From: Chytridium lagenaria
Lineage: Eukaryota; Chytridiomycota; Chytridiomycetes; Chytridiales; Chytridiaceae
Assembly (NCBI GenBank): GCA_025449115.1
Contig: JAHLKC010000017.1
Span: 352,977 to 416,976, forward strand
DNA length: 64,000 nucleotides
Direction of reading: 5' to 3'
This document shows positions 47,401 to 58,626 of this stretch, piece after piece; the first letter of the stretch is position 1, and each line of letters opens with the position of its first letter. The notes beneath the pieces were generated by a model, which was given only the letters and a program-made list of their open reading frames with translations, made no database searches and was not told where the DNA came from. The position numbers and the translations under genes were made by a program.

Positions 47401-50400
47401 ACCGCCATCCATTTGTTAATTATCCTAACGACCATGCTTTTAATTAAAGAAGCTTTCGCCTTCCAGTCCAAAGTGGAGCACCATTTTGTGTCGCGTATTT
47501 TCAAGTGTGGAAGGAGGATACCCAAAAGAGGTGCAAGCTTCGCATCCTCGCCGTGAAGCTTTAGAAAAGTTCGAGCGGTCCAATCGTCAAGGTACTCGGA
47601 AGAATTGCTTGATTGACGCGTTCCAAAAGAGGCAGCTGATGCTGTTCTTGAAACTTTATTTTGGTGAGAGTTCCTAAGACTGGCAAACGATGAAGAGACT
47701 TGAGAAGACGTGTATCGATTCGCCAACTTCGGTAATTCAATAGTTTCTAAATGCTTATTCCCTGTTATGCCCGAATTTTCGTACATAAACATCAGCATCG
47801 GCCGAAGTCCAAAATATGGCCTAAAATATTTAAGAGTCATGTAGTATAGAAGTATACTCTTACGTCCATTGATCAACCTCCGATCCTGACCAAACAATCG
47901 CACCAAAACAGTTAGATGAAAATTTAAGGTTTGTAAATACATATACCAACCTTGAGCGAGGCTAGATCATACAATGAATTAGAACGTGATCACTTACACC
48001 AACAAAGAAAAAGTAAAAAACACTATGTTATACCATATAGATATGCTTTCAGAGCAACATTCATCGTTGAAGAGCCTCAATAAACTCGATTTTCCAGAAC
48101 CACTGGGCCCCTCGATAATCAGAGCGTCGCGCTTCGATTCTAAAGCATATTTTCGTATCATGGACAATATGAGGCACCGCTCATGAGTGTATCCAATAAA
48201 TGCGTTCGTAGTTATCGGGCTGGTGTCGATATTTCTCTCGTTTCCAACGAGCTTAATGGGCTGCAAAGTGGTCTTCTGCCTGACAACCATTGTTTCTGTA
48301 TCTTGCGACAAAATCCAGACATCAATTGTAGAGTTTTTTCCTTTCAACTAGTTTATTAGATGGCATCAGGAAAATGAAATGTACCAAAAAACTACCAAGT
48401 CGTCTGAAGCTTAATATGTTACTAGCCACAGTCATAGTTGCTTCATCGCACGCAATTACATTTTTAGTGCCTTCTAATGAGAGAATCCGGGCGGCCACAT
48501 TGACAATGTCACCTGGATAATTTTAACGTCTTATTAACCGGCCATTGAGTTGATAACTTACCGAGCAAACTAACTTCTCTTCTAAAATCATTTCCGAGTT
48601 CAGAGAAAAGAATTTGGCCGGAAGCTATCGCTGTTCTCACTTCAATATTGTCATGCTCCAGTTCTTCGGCTAGGGGTACCAAATTGGTGAACAAGAATAT
48701 GTGACATGCTCGCAGTGCCGACAATTGCTCCTTCTTTTGCGGCCACGGCTTTCAATATGGAAGAAAGAATACAGGACGAGTGAACATAAAATATACTTAA
48801 GTAGGTGATGATACTCTGGGGACATACCGGTAACCCAAAAACTCCCAACATGCTTTCGCCCTTATCATCCACTATAAAGTAAGTACGCGTAGGACCTCAA
48901 AAAGTACCTGAGAATTGCTGAAACACTCCATCTTCTGACTTTAAAGCAAGCAGAAAGGCAACCAGAATTTTTTGTGCAATTTCCGGAGATAAACGTTGAC
49001 CACATTTCAGCTTGACGAAAACGATACTGACTTGACGATATTCTTCCACTTTCCCAATTGTAGTCCCCTGTGACTTTTGAGCCTGCGAGGTTGGACTCTT
49101 CTGAAAGCTTGATCTATTACGGGAGGACCATGTGCCGTATTTGTGGGAATCCATAATCTCTTCAATTTCTTCTGATTTATGCGTATCATATCCCTTTCCA
49201 ATTTTTTGCAATTGCTGGCCTCTCCGGAGAAGGTATCTCAAGAGCGACTGATTTATGAATTTTTGATGAAAAGTGTTCAGACGCGATACCATTTCCATCG
49301 AATGAGACAATGTTGGGTCTCCACTCAGTTCATTAACTTTGGTAGGTGGGTTTATTAGTCCGGAGTCGTCTCTTTGAACGAGCCCAGGTAAACATCGAGC
49401 TGCACGATTTTCTCCGTCATCCAAAAAAGTGCTATGCAGCTTCGCTATTCGATGCCAAAGCTTTGGTATAGAATCTTTGACGATTGTAAAGATAATTCCG
49501 GCATCCTCATCGGGAACAATTTTATGGAAAACTCCTATTTCGCTAACAATCGCTTCCATCCCAATAGCATCCCACGCTTCAGAGGATATTCCCAGCTCAC
49601 CTGTAGCGAAAATTAGTGCTCCCAAAATAATGACAAAACTATACCTGGGTCGGAATTATCCAAAGACGGACCGAGGGACGAAATACATTTCGAGCTCACA
49701 TAATAATCCATCCGCTCATTTGTTCCCATGATTACTCTTTTAGCGATACCAGCACTAAGAGCAACATGAACTTGAAGCTGGATATTTTGCGTCTGCTCAA
49801 ATCCATTCGAAGAAGAAATGGATTCTGATCTTTCCACGGAAGGTTTTCTTTGACGTCGCTGAGATGGTATCCTTTCAAGTTGCGTGTTTTTTTGAGGGCT
49901 CAGATCGGTCGCATTTGACGATGGAAGACCAGAAGCAACTCTGCTGCATGAAAAATGAAAGACGGCATGTCCATTTAATATATCGAGGCAGCATGTAGCT
50001 GCACGACATATAAGATGTGAATTGGTTTCGGTTTTTCTCGTTGTTTTGCAAATGTAACTAATAATGCATCGCCTTTTACACGAAAACAAAAAAAGGCATT
50101 ATTAAAGCCTAAGCCATGAGGAAGGATAAATATGTCGGATGTGACGCTTACCCAGAAACTACAAAGTCCCAAGTTTGTGAATAAGACTTTAGTACTATCA
50201 TCTCAAAAAATCTACCCACCTTTACTATATCGCCATTGTACTTATATATAATGGAAATAAGCTTGGAGACGAATTTAGTTTAGATTTTAAATAAAGCGTC
50301 TTCAACGAACCTCGCTTAAATACATCCCAACGCTTTGAGTAATGATTTCACTAGAAACTTTTCCCATCTCCGCCTTTAAAAGATAGTTAGTCTAAAATTG

Positions 50401-50808
50401 AAATGCTGCATTCCTGAAATTTACCAGCTTGGATGTTAATAAAGAATATCCAGAAATATCGATCATAACCTGCCGGAGAGAGTCACTTAATTCTTAAGAT
50501 ATCTTTCACGCACATACGACGGCCATATACTCATCCACAACATAGGGTTGGCCCCTTTGAATTGCCTGTACCATACGATCCCGTCGTGATGGATCGGACA
50601 CCACCTCCCTAACATAGCCAGCTACGTAGGAATCCAAGACCACACCGATAGCCATCGCATGTTGAACGATCGATAAAAGGCGCCCGTTCGCACTGAAGGG
50701 CCTGGGAAATAAGTGTACCTTGTAATCTTTTATTATAAAAGCTCGCAGATTAACATCCTTAATCGGTGATGGTCTTTACCTGCTGTTCCATTCGAATTTT
50801 ATGGGCAT
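44415..50808 (-). CDS. ADCY10: Soluble adenylyl cyclase, ADCY10 type
   Basis: Predicted cytosolic or flagellar cAMP synthase with two class III cyclase domains. The ATG at 50808 gives MPIKFEWNSR, spliced to PFSANGRLLSIVQHAMAIGV. The C1 domain carries VMIDISGYSLLTSKL (first metal Asp) and NGDIVKF-GDALLVTFAKQR (second metal Asp), the latter joined through a 7-nt exon at 50152-50158. The C2 domain has RQVSIVFVKLKCGQRL, MLGVFGLPVC, and GDIVNVAARILSLEGTKNVI. A P-loop NTPase follows (LIIEGPSGSGKSSLLRLF at about 48090), as in ADCY10. A long helical TPR-like region runs to about 44640, then VVKTAAKTPYYEVENW to the stop at 44415 across one apparent indel. Roughly 1600 residues, like animal sAC. Confidence 0.9.
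50152..50158 (-). other. Putative 7-nt microexon in the cyclase C1 domain
   Basis: Introns 50159-50219 (61 nt) and 50073-50151 (79 nt) both have GT-AG ends. Joining GATATAGTAAAG, TTTCTGG and GCGATGCATTATTAG restores DIVKF-GDALLV, the expected metal-binding motif. Without the microexon the frame is lost. Confidence 0.72.
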
Positions 50809-51027
50809 CTTTTAGATCTTAAGATTTACGTTATTGAAACGACCGAAAGGGCTTTTCGAGTTAGGACCAGTTCCTGTTCGACATGCGCGCAAAAAGACTA
50901 TACAGCAATGTTTATTACTATTTATGCTATAACGCGTTGAGTGACTAGTCACCGTCTTATCATTATCACTGGCTATGGCTCTGTCAGTGACCAATTTTTG
51001 ACACTTTTAAAATCCTCTGCCATCGAC

Positions 51028-52414
51028 ATGGACAACGTCCGAACACCATGGGTAAAAAGTACCGCCCCCACACCATGGAGAACATTGCTTCACAAGAAGA
51101 AACCGTTGCCGTGCTCAAGAAGACTCTGCAATCCGGAAACGTAACCATTCTCATTAATCCATTCATTAAACCAGCTGTTCAAAGCTTCCTCATCTGTTGT
51201 TCTACGGACCTCCTGGGACTGGAAAAACATCAACGATCCTGGCTCTAGCTAGAGAACTATACGGGTATGAATTTTGAAGGCGGGAATGGACACTGATGGG
51301 CTGTTTTGGCAGGCCTGAGATGATGCGATCAAGGATCCTGGAACTGAACGCATCCGATGAACGCGGTATCGACATTGTCCGCGAAAAGGTCAAGAACTTT
51401 GCCCGCACAACTGTCTCATCATCAACGTAACCCTACTGTCTCATCTCATCTAACTTATATCTAGCAACACAAACCCGTACAATCCCCCCTTTCAAAATTA
51501 TCATTCTGGATGAAGCCGACTCGATGACGATGGATGCTCAATCTGCGTTAAGAAGAACAATGGAGACATATTCGAGAGTAACGAGATTCTGTTTGATCTG
51601 CAAATTATGTGAGCAAGATTATCGATCCACTTGCTTCCAGGTGTGCCAAGTTTAGGTTTCAACCTGTTGGAGAGGGGACTATGAGAATGAAATTGGAGGA
51701 GATATGCGAGAAGGAGAATTTGAGGTGAGTTTTACAGTGTTTTTGATATTTATTCTTGAAGTTGTGTCGATGAAGTTTGTTTATTTAGTTGTTGATATCC
51801 TTGCTTGACATTTGGTCGCTACAATTTAAAACACTTTCATTTCCTTGCCTATTCGAATTAATCGTTCTGTTTGCTCTTTTTGCTTTCCGTAGCATTACAC
51901 CTGAAGCTATCACCACCGTCTGCAACATCTCTGAAGGTGACATGCGTCGAGCCATCATGACTCTTCAAAGCGCACAAGGTCTTACCTTAGCCAAATCCAT
52001 CCCAACACCATTAACGAAATCGCTGGGGTAAACCATTTTTTCGTGAATATCAGAACATTAACCATTAGAAATAAATTGTTTATCAGATTATACCAGACGA
52101 TTGATCGACACTCTCAACACAGCCTTCAAAGCCAAAAACTACTTTGATTCCGCAAAAGTTTCCGCGCATATCATGAAGCAAGGGTACTCCGTCGTTCAGG
52201 TCCTCCAACAGGTAACTCATTTATTTCAATAGAATTACAATCTTATCATCGACTTTTCAAATAAAAGCTCCACTCCTCCATTCTCCTCGACATTCAACTC
52301 ACAGCCCCACAAAAATCCCGAGCCTGCCAAGTCTTTGCAGAAGCCGATCGAGCACTCGTAGACGGATCTGATGAGTACCTTCAACTTATGCGGGTACTTT
52401 TATCACCCTTTTGA
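51028..52414 (+). CDS. RFC4: Replication factor C subunit 4 (yeast Rfc2)
   Basis: AAA+ clamp-loader subunit that loads PCNA. The ATG at 51028 gives [10 protein letters not shown], then [20 protein letters not shown] if one A is added to the 51054-51058 run. Walker A is [20 protein letters not shown]; then [20 protein letters not shown]; Walker [21 protein letters not shown]; sensor and SRC region [40 protein letters not shown]. The C-terminal collar reads [17 protein letters not shown]. The frame stops at TGA 52412-52414, overlapping the end of BBS4 by 12 bp unless a last short exon exists. Confidence 0.95.
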
Positions 52415-53679
52415 TTGAAGACGTTGCTCTACACTTCCCAACCATTCTGATACGTCGTCACTGGGATTGAGCGTATTGGACGATTTCAGAAAAATGGCGC
52501 CCGACGCGTATTGGCCTGCTTGGAGGTAACAGAGGGCGAGGTTGGAGGATATGGAGGGGTTGAAGGGATCTAGATAGCTAGCGTGTTTTAAACAGGATAA
52601 AGCCTACATAAAAAGGAGGAAGTTAATTCACATTTTGTTTTTTTATCCCATTTCGGAGGATGGGGGTTTCGTGGACCAAGATCAGGGACTTTACCGCGAC
52701 TGTCTTATTTTTTGCCTGAAAAGCACAACCCGATGTTGTTCCAGAGACGTGGGGATTCCGGGGATAAGTGGATCGCGATACGATATTTTATTAAAGCGCC
52801 ATCGTAGTCACCGTTACGTTGGAGGATAGTTGCCAGACCTACTATCGCCTTACTTTGTCAAACCCCCACGTGTCAAAGCCTGGCTTACCTTTAGGTTTCG
52901 AGGGTCATGGCTTAACGCGCGACCGAGGTGATCCATGGCTTGAGGGATTTCGTTATTTTTCAGATGGATGATCCCGAGGTTCGCGAGGTAATCCACGTTT
53001 TCGGGTTCACACTGGAAGCAAACGTTTAGGGGCACGGTTTTGAGGGATGTTACCGGAGTCCTTCTTGGTAGACTAATACGGCTTGATCGGGTTTTAAGAG
53101 GGTGAGGAGCATTTTTGCGAGAGCGCTGAAGGTGGATTCGTGGGAATGGATGGAGAGGGCTTTGCGGAAGGATTCTTCGGCCTGACGGGTTTTTTTTTTT
53201 TTTAAAAATGGGTACGGAAAAAAGAAGTGTACCTTTTCGTATTCTTTAAGGAGACAGAAGCATATCGCCATGTTATGGTAATTTCTGAAGTGAAAAATGA
53301 CGGTTAGCATGCGTGAATTTGTCCAGATCTTTGTAATGGAAGTTGAAAGAAGATTCACCCAATCCTTCCCCGCGTATTTCAGCGCCGCCTCGTATACATC
53401 CACTGCCTCTTTGACCTTTCGTGAACTCATCAAACATTTTGCAAGGTTCTTCAAGTTCATGACATCCGCTGGTGCATGTTTGGCGTATTCCTGGGCGAGG
53501 GCTTGTGAGGTGCTGATGTCGCCTTTGCTGCGATAGATAAGTGATTTAATGAGAAGACCGTAGTCGGAGGATGGGGTTGGGTTAAGAGGATCTGTGAGAG
53601 ATGCGATGAGGGCGAGGGCTTCGGCATGACGGGAGGTGACGTAGAGATGGTGGATCCGCCAGGATAAGTTGTGGTTCAT
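52403..53679 (-). CDS. BBS4: Bardet-Biedl syndrome 4 protein (BBSome subunit)
   Basis: TPR subunit of the BBSome, which moves membrane proteins in and out of cilia. The ATG at 53679 gives MNHNLSWRIHHLYVTSRHAE, aligned with the family's LNWLIHMHYIRKDYE block. TPR units follow: LLIKSLIYRSKGDISTSQAL, NLKNLAKCLMSSRKVKEAVD, NMAICFCLLKEYEK, YLANLGIIHLKNNEIPQAMD and HLGRALSHDPRN. Then GDYDGALIKYRIA and SPESPRLWNNIGLCFSGKKQ match the BBS4 signature before the last TPRs (SCLKHASYLDPFNPSISSNL, ALCYLQAGQYASGAIFLKSS). Stop at 52403. Start-to-start gap with SPAG6 is 98 bp. Confidence 0.93.
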
Positions 53680-53777
53680 CGTCCGAGATGCAATTGTTTT
53701 TGTTGAAATGAGTCTTACAAAAAACGCTCCATTGTTCAAAATTGTCACTTGAAAATCTGACAACTCGAGCGCTCACC
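53680..53777. promoter_or_regulatory. Shared upstream region of BBS4 and SPAG6
   Basis: Only 98 bp lie between the divergent ATGs of two ciliary genes, so both 5' UTRs and promoter elements must fit here or overlap the coding ends. No named motif is claimed. Confidence 0.55.
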
Positions 53778-56059
53778 ATGACGGGCACCACCCCTCTCAC
53801 CAACACGCGAGTGGTCCTCGCCGTCTTTGAAAAGTACCAAAAGGAGCGCTTGCTGTTTGTTCAAACAGTTGCGGATCTTGCTTCTAGGGAGAGTAATATT
53901 GAGGCGCTTCAAGGAGCCGGAGTGATGTCGTTGTTGAGACCGTTGTTGCTGGATAATGTGCCGGCGATTCAACATGCTGCGGCGCTAGCGTTGGGGAGAT
54001 TGGCGAATTATAATGAGGAGCTGGCAGAGAGTGTGGTGGATTCGGATATTTTGCCGCAGTTGGTGTTTTCGTTGGCGGAACAGAATGTGAGTATTGGGGG
54101 TGTGATCTGACGGAGGGGGGTGGTTGAGAGTAGAGTGGTCGGTTGGAGTGTGGAGCTGGGAAAGATGCTGTTCGGAAACTTTTGATGGGGGAATTTATGA
54201 TCTAGCCATAGATTATATGCGAAAGAGGTGGACAAGAGTAGAAAAGGGTGTCTTTAATTTTGCATTCAAAGCTGGTTTATATCTTCCTAGTTGAAGGCAA
54301 AGGGGACTAGAAAAGCCAGCGGAAGTCTACTAGAGCCGGCTATTTGCCTTATGCTAACGTATAAACATCTTTCTCATTCCGACCCATAGCGTTTCTACAA
54401 AAAAGCCGCCGCCTTTGTCCTCCGCGCCGTCTCCAAACACTCCCCGGACCTCGCCCAATCCGTCGTCGACAGCGGCGCACTCAACGCCCTCGTCTCCTGT
54501 CTCGAAGAATTTGATCCAGGTGTTAAAGAAAGCTCCGCATGGGCACTCGGGTACATTGCTCGTCACAATGGCGGTAAGTCGAAAATTACCCCCACCGCTT
54601 TATATATGTATATTGATGGAAGTTTTTTAGATCTTGCGCAAAGCGTTGTGGATGCGGGTGCGGTGCCGCTTTTGGTGCTTTGCGTGCAGGAACCAGAGTT
54701 GAGTTTGAGAAGGATTGCGGCGTCGGCTTTGTCGGATATTGCGAAACATTCACCAGAGGTGATTTCCCACGTCTCACCCGAAATTCTAATTCCCCCCCTC
54801 CCCTCCCACACATTTGTATACCCCAAAGACCTTTCTAACGTACAACTTTGTTTTTTTCAGCTCGCCCAATCCGTCGTCGATGCCAACTCCATCCCCTTCC
54901 TCTCCCCTCTCCTCTCCAATCCCGACGCCAAACTCCGTCGCCAAGTCAACAGCGCTCTCTCCCAAATCTCCAAGCACACGGTCGATCTCGCAGAAACAGT
55001 TGTCGACGGTGAAATCTTCCCAAACGTCCTCAACTGTCTCAAAGATTCAGATGGCTATGTCCGGAAAAACGCTGCAACGCTCATCTGTGAAATTGCAAAG
55101 CACACGCCAGAGGTAAGCAAAAAAAATTGGTTTTTTGGTTTCGTCTCTGAGATTTAACGATCGTGAAGCTTGCGCAATTGATTGTCAATTCGGGGGTATC
55201 GCTGCTGTCGTTGATTACGTCAACGACTCTCGTGGTAACGCTAGACTCCCTGGTATCATGACCCTAGGCTACATTGCCGCTTTCTCTGAAACCCTCGCCC
55301 TCTCTGTGATAGTCGCAAAGGGTGTCTCACCTCTGTCCCAAGCCCTCATCACTGAACCCGAAGAACACATTAAAGCCGCCTGTGCGTGGTCTCTCGGTCA
55401 AATAGGTCGTCACTCGCCCGATCACGCTAAAACGCTTGCCGACAATGCCGTTCTTCCAAAACTCCTTAAAGTGTTGACAGCGACGAGTGGAGACGATGTG
55501 GGCAGTGATTTAAAGACAAAGACAAAGCGGGCTCTGAAATGTATTTTGGAGAAGACATTGCATTTGGAGGCGCTTGAACCTTTGTTGATGGGTTCTACTC
55601 CTGCTAATATCCTCAAGTATGTTGTTGGGCAATTTGCTAAATCTTGCCACATGATGGGGTTGCGAGACGCGCGTTTGTAACGAGTGGCGCTTTGCAGAGG
55701 TTACAGGAGATCGCGGTGAGCTTTGGGGAAGGGGCTGGGAAGAATGTGGTTAATGCGCCTGGAGTGCCTGCTGCGCTTGTGGGACAAAGTTGGGAGAGTA
55801 TGTGAGGACGATTAATGAGTGTTATCCGGAGGAGATTGTGAGGTATTACTCGCCGGGTTATTCAAACACGTTGTGGAAAAGGTGAGGAGCTGTTGATGGA
55901 TGAAGAGCGATTTGCTGATTACGGTTTATCCTTTTATAGATTGATGAGTATTCGAGAGGGCAGGAAAACGGCGGACAGCAACAGCAGCAGCAGAATGCAG
56001 CAGTCAAAAGTCTTGTTCAACAAGCAGAGTCCAACGCGCCTCAAGCTCTGACAGCATGA
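53778..56059 (+). CDS. SPAG6: SPAG6/PF16 axonemal central-pair armadillo protein
   Basis: Armadillo-repeat protein of the C1 microtubule of the motile 9+2 axoneme. The ATG at 53778 gives MTGTTPLTNTRVVLAVFEKY. Conserved blocks follow in order: GAGVMSLLRPLLLDNVPAIQ, ALALGRLANYNEELAESVVD, RFYKKAAAFVLRAVSKHSPD, DPGVKESSAWALGYIARHNG, VVDAGAVPLLVLCVQEPELS, RRIAASALSDIAKHSPE, RLPGIMTLGYIAAFSETLAL and ACAWSLGQIGRHSPDHAKTL. One missing base near 55645 must be allowed to reach LPHDGVARRAFVTSGALQRL. The end has CYPEEIVRYYSPGYSNTLWK and a Gln-rich tail stopping at 56059. Length is close to animal SPAG6 (about 510). Confidence 0.98.
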
Positions 56060-56428
56060 ACCGCGAGCGCGTCTTTACGCGAATAAGTCGTGATCAAACA
56101 TTTTTTAAAAGTCTATCTATAATATGTTGTTCTCCCATCCAAAAGTCGTTTTGTAGAGTCATCTAAACCGAATAAATATTAAACACAATCTAGTTTTTGA
56201 ACAAACATTATTCATAAAAATGCAGTGACCTTTTAGTAAAAAAAGGTCACTATATTCTGCACACAAGTCATTTGCACGTAATATTTTTTGGTCACAATTC
56301 CGAATATATTTTCTCAACAAAATTCTCCAAACTATAATACAACATCTTTCCCATATTCTTTCTTTACAATCCCACCCCCTCCTTGATTTACCAACCATCA
56401 AAGGTGTCAAATTTATACACCCACATGT
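56060..56428. other. Intergenic between convergent SPAG6 and orphan gene
   Basis: AT-rich 3' flanks. No gene seen. Confidence 0.5.
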
Positions 56429-57943
56429 TCAAGCCATCACGACAAACTTGTTTCTCTGCTCCTCTCCCCACTGAGCAATATCATAATCACACCCTCCAAC
56501 CTGTTTTCTTCCACCCTTCAACGTCGTCATGGCGGCCACAAAGTCCCAAGGCGACAAATTCGCCTCCTTCTCGGCTTTCGCAGCCTTGCGTCCGCCCTTC
56601 TTCTTAACACCCTCAACCGCATCCTCCTCTCCAGTCTTCTTGGATCCCTTCTTCTTCTTCTTAATCATATGATCGTCCTCCATCTTTTTCTTGGCGTCTC
56701 CCTCAAACTCGTTCCAGTCCAAACACACACGAGCTTCTCGGGCCATTGACTGAGTGATCAAAGAAAAAGCAGTGTGAGTATGACAGCATGAAAAGTAATA
56801 GGAAAGATATCAAAGACATACCTAATTTTTTGGCCAAATCTCTCATTCAACTGGTTTCCAATCGCCACGGTCACAGCAATGACGGTTCTGACACTCGGGA
56901 ACGTGTTCTCATTGAACAATCCGAGGGCTGACAACCTCTCGCTAGTAGCAATCCAAGCGTTTCCGAAAGACTTGAACACCTCCTCAACCCGTGGCTTGTC
57001 CTTGATATCAAACCAGGCATCTTTGGACCGAATGTAGATGGTGAGAGCCTCGAGGGCAGCGTAGACGGGTTTCCATGCGGATTGGGGAGACTTTTTCTTG
57101 TTAGCGAGTTTGTAGAGCTTGAGGATGACGCGGAGATGGTTTTCAATGACTTCAAGTTCGCCGTAGCGGCCAAATTCAGGGTTGTCGATCTTACTATTAC
57201 GTTTGTATAGGAACGAATGAATGGGTTAACAAAGGCGTGTTCAGTGAGAGAGTATGAGAGGATGTATGTCAGACACAGCCCAACGACAAAACAAATATCG
57301 ATGGTAATTGTGTTACACAAAGTTTTGGAATAAAATGGAACAAGAGTCATGGGGTGGCCCAGCAAGTGTATTGAAAAATGGTGTTTGGGTGGCAAAGTAA
57401 AGAAAGAGAACAAAAGTTGGGACTTCGATGTGATGGATGGTATGGGGAGTGTGGGGGAGGTTGCATAGAAGGAATGGGTAGGAAATGAATACTCACAGGT
57501 TGAAAAACTCGGGGTTTCGGTTGTCGGTCTCTCTCATCAAGTCCTGACACATTTGCAGGCCAGCCTTGGTAAAGGTCTCTTCGCCAATCTTCTCGACGGC
57601 TGCGTAGTTGATAGTGTTCCCCTGGAAGTTTGAAAGAAGAAGAGATGTGGGGTCAGTCAATGAGCGCGACTTGAGAGAGATAACGTGGATGAAAAGTAAT
57701 GGGTAACGTGATGATGTTCGGTCAAGGTTCATTGGACGATGGTTGATGGCTATGGTATGATGATGTAGTATGAGGTGTTGACACCGCGTACCAGGTATGT
57801 GACGGTAGATGAATGGAGATGGATGAATAGATGAATGTATGCATAGACAAGATGTGGAGAACTGTGGGAGGATCCCACGGGTCCTGCAGGATATCAAGAG
57901 GATAGGGTAGACACTCATGGATACTCACAGTAGTCGTTCTCAT
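56429..57943 (-). CDS. Orphan conserved-looking protein in the flagellar gene cluster
   Basis: I do not recognise this family. The ATG at 57943 starts exon 1 (MRTTT); exon 2 (57621 down to 57497) reads NTINYAAVEKIGEETFTKAG and QMCQDLMRETDNRNPEFFNL; exon 3 starts at 57193 with KIDNPEFGRYGELEVIENHL, then VILKLYKLANKKKSPQSAW and VYAALEALTIYIRSKDAWF. The last exon has CLDWNEFEGDAKKKMEDDHM, a Lys-rich linker and LSPWDFVAAMTTLKGGRK, ending EEQRNKFVVMA at 56429. About 290 residues, mostly helical, no membrane segment. Introns 1 and 2 are about 300 nt each. Codons favour C/G endings, suggesting high expression. It sits between SPAG6 and TMEM107. Confidence 0.8.
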
Positions 57944-58626
57944 CTTCTCGACACTATGAGATGTGAAAGGGTGTGTGTGTAGTAAATAGTAGTAGGAGGT
58001 AAAAGCAGGTTGAATGTTGATTGATGATGGGAGAGGAAGAGGGGAGAGGTGATGGCTATTTATACAGACGAAGACCAGTAGTAGTGAGTAGTAAATTATT
58101 TAATAAATTGAGTTGAGTTATTGCGGTGTGCTGAATCTGATTGTTTGGGTGAAAGGATGGGGTGGGTGGGGAAGCAAGTGAACAATTAATAAATTATGTT
58201 TATGACCCCCCTCAAATAACAAAAAAAAACGCGTTTTAGTTCATTAATTGTGCCCCCCATTCCTTCCTTAGGTATTTTTTTACACATCATCGTTAACGTT
58301 ATTTAAAACAGTCACCTGCGACGTACTTTGGGTCATTCCACCCAATAACATCTGACCAGGAATATGTCACATGCCATCGGCATCAATATCTAATATCTAT
58401 TAAATCGATTTACATTTTATTAATAATAAATCAATATTAATATTCAAGACATTTCTAATGAGCCAAGGGATTGTCAAGGATTAATTATTACTTAATTAGT
58501 AAATATTCTAGAATATTTATTACTGATAGTAAAATAGTGACAATTCATGGGATATTGCCACCACCAAAAAAGGGCTGCATAAACAAAACAAAGCAGTTAT
58601 CCAAGTGTTGGATACCATACTACGCA
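57944..58626. other. Intergenic between divergent orphan gene and TMEM107
   Basis: AT-rich, with TTAATTA-type repeats near 58380-58520. No gene seen. Probably holds both 5' regions. Confidence 0.5.

Noticed and set aside
53680..53763. N-terminal extension of BBS4 to 53763
   Set aside because: The extension lacks an ATG, and the family alignment starts at the ATG at 53679.
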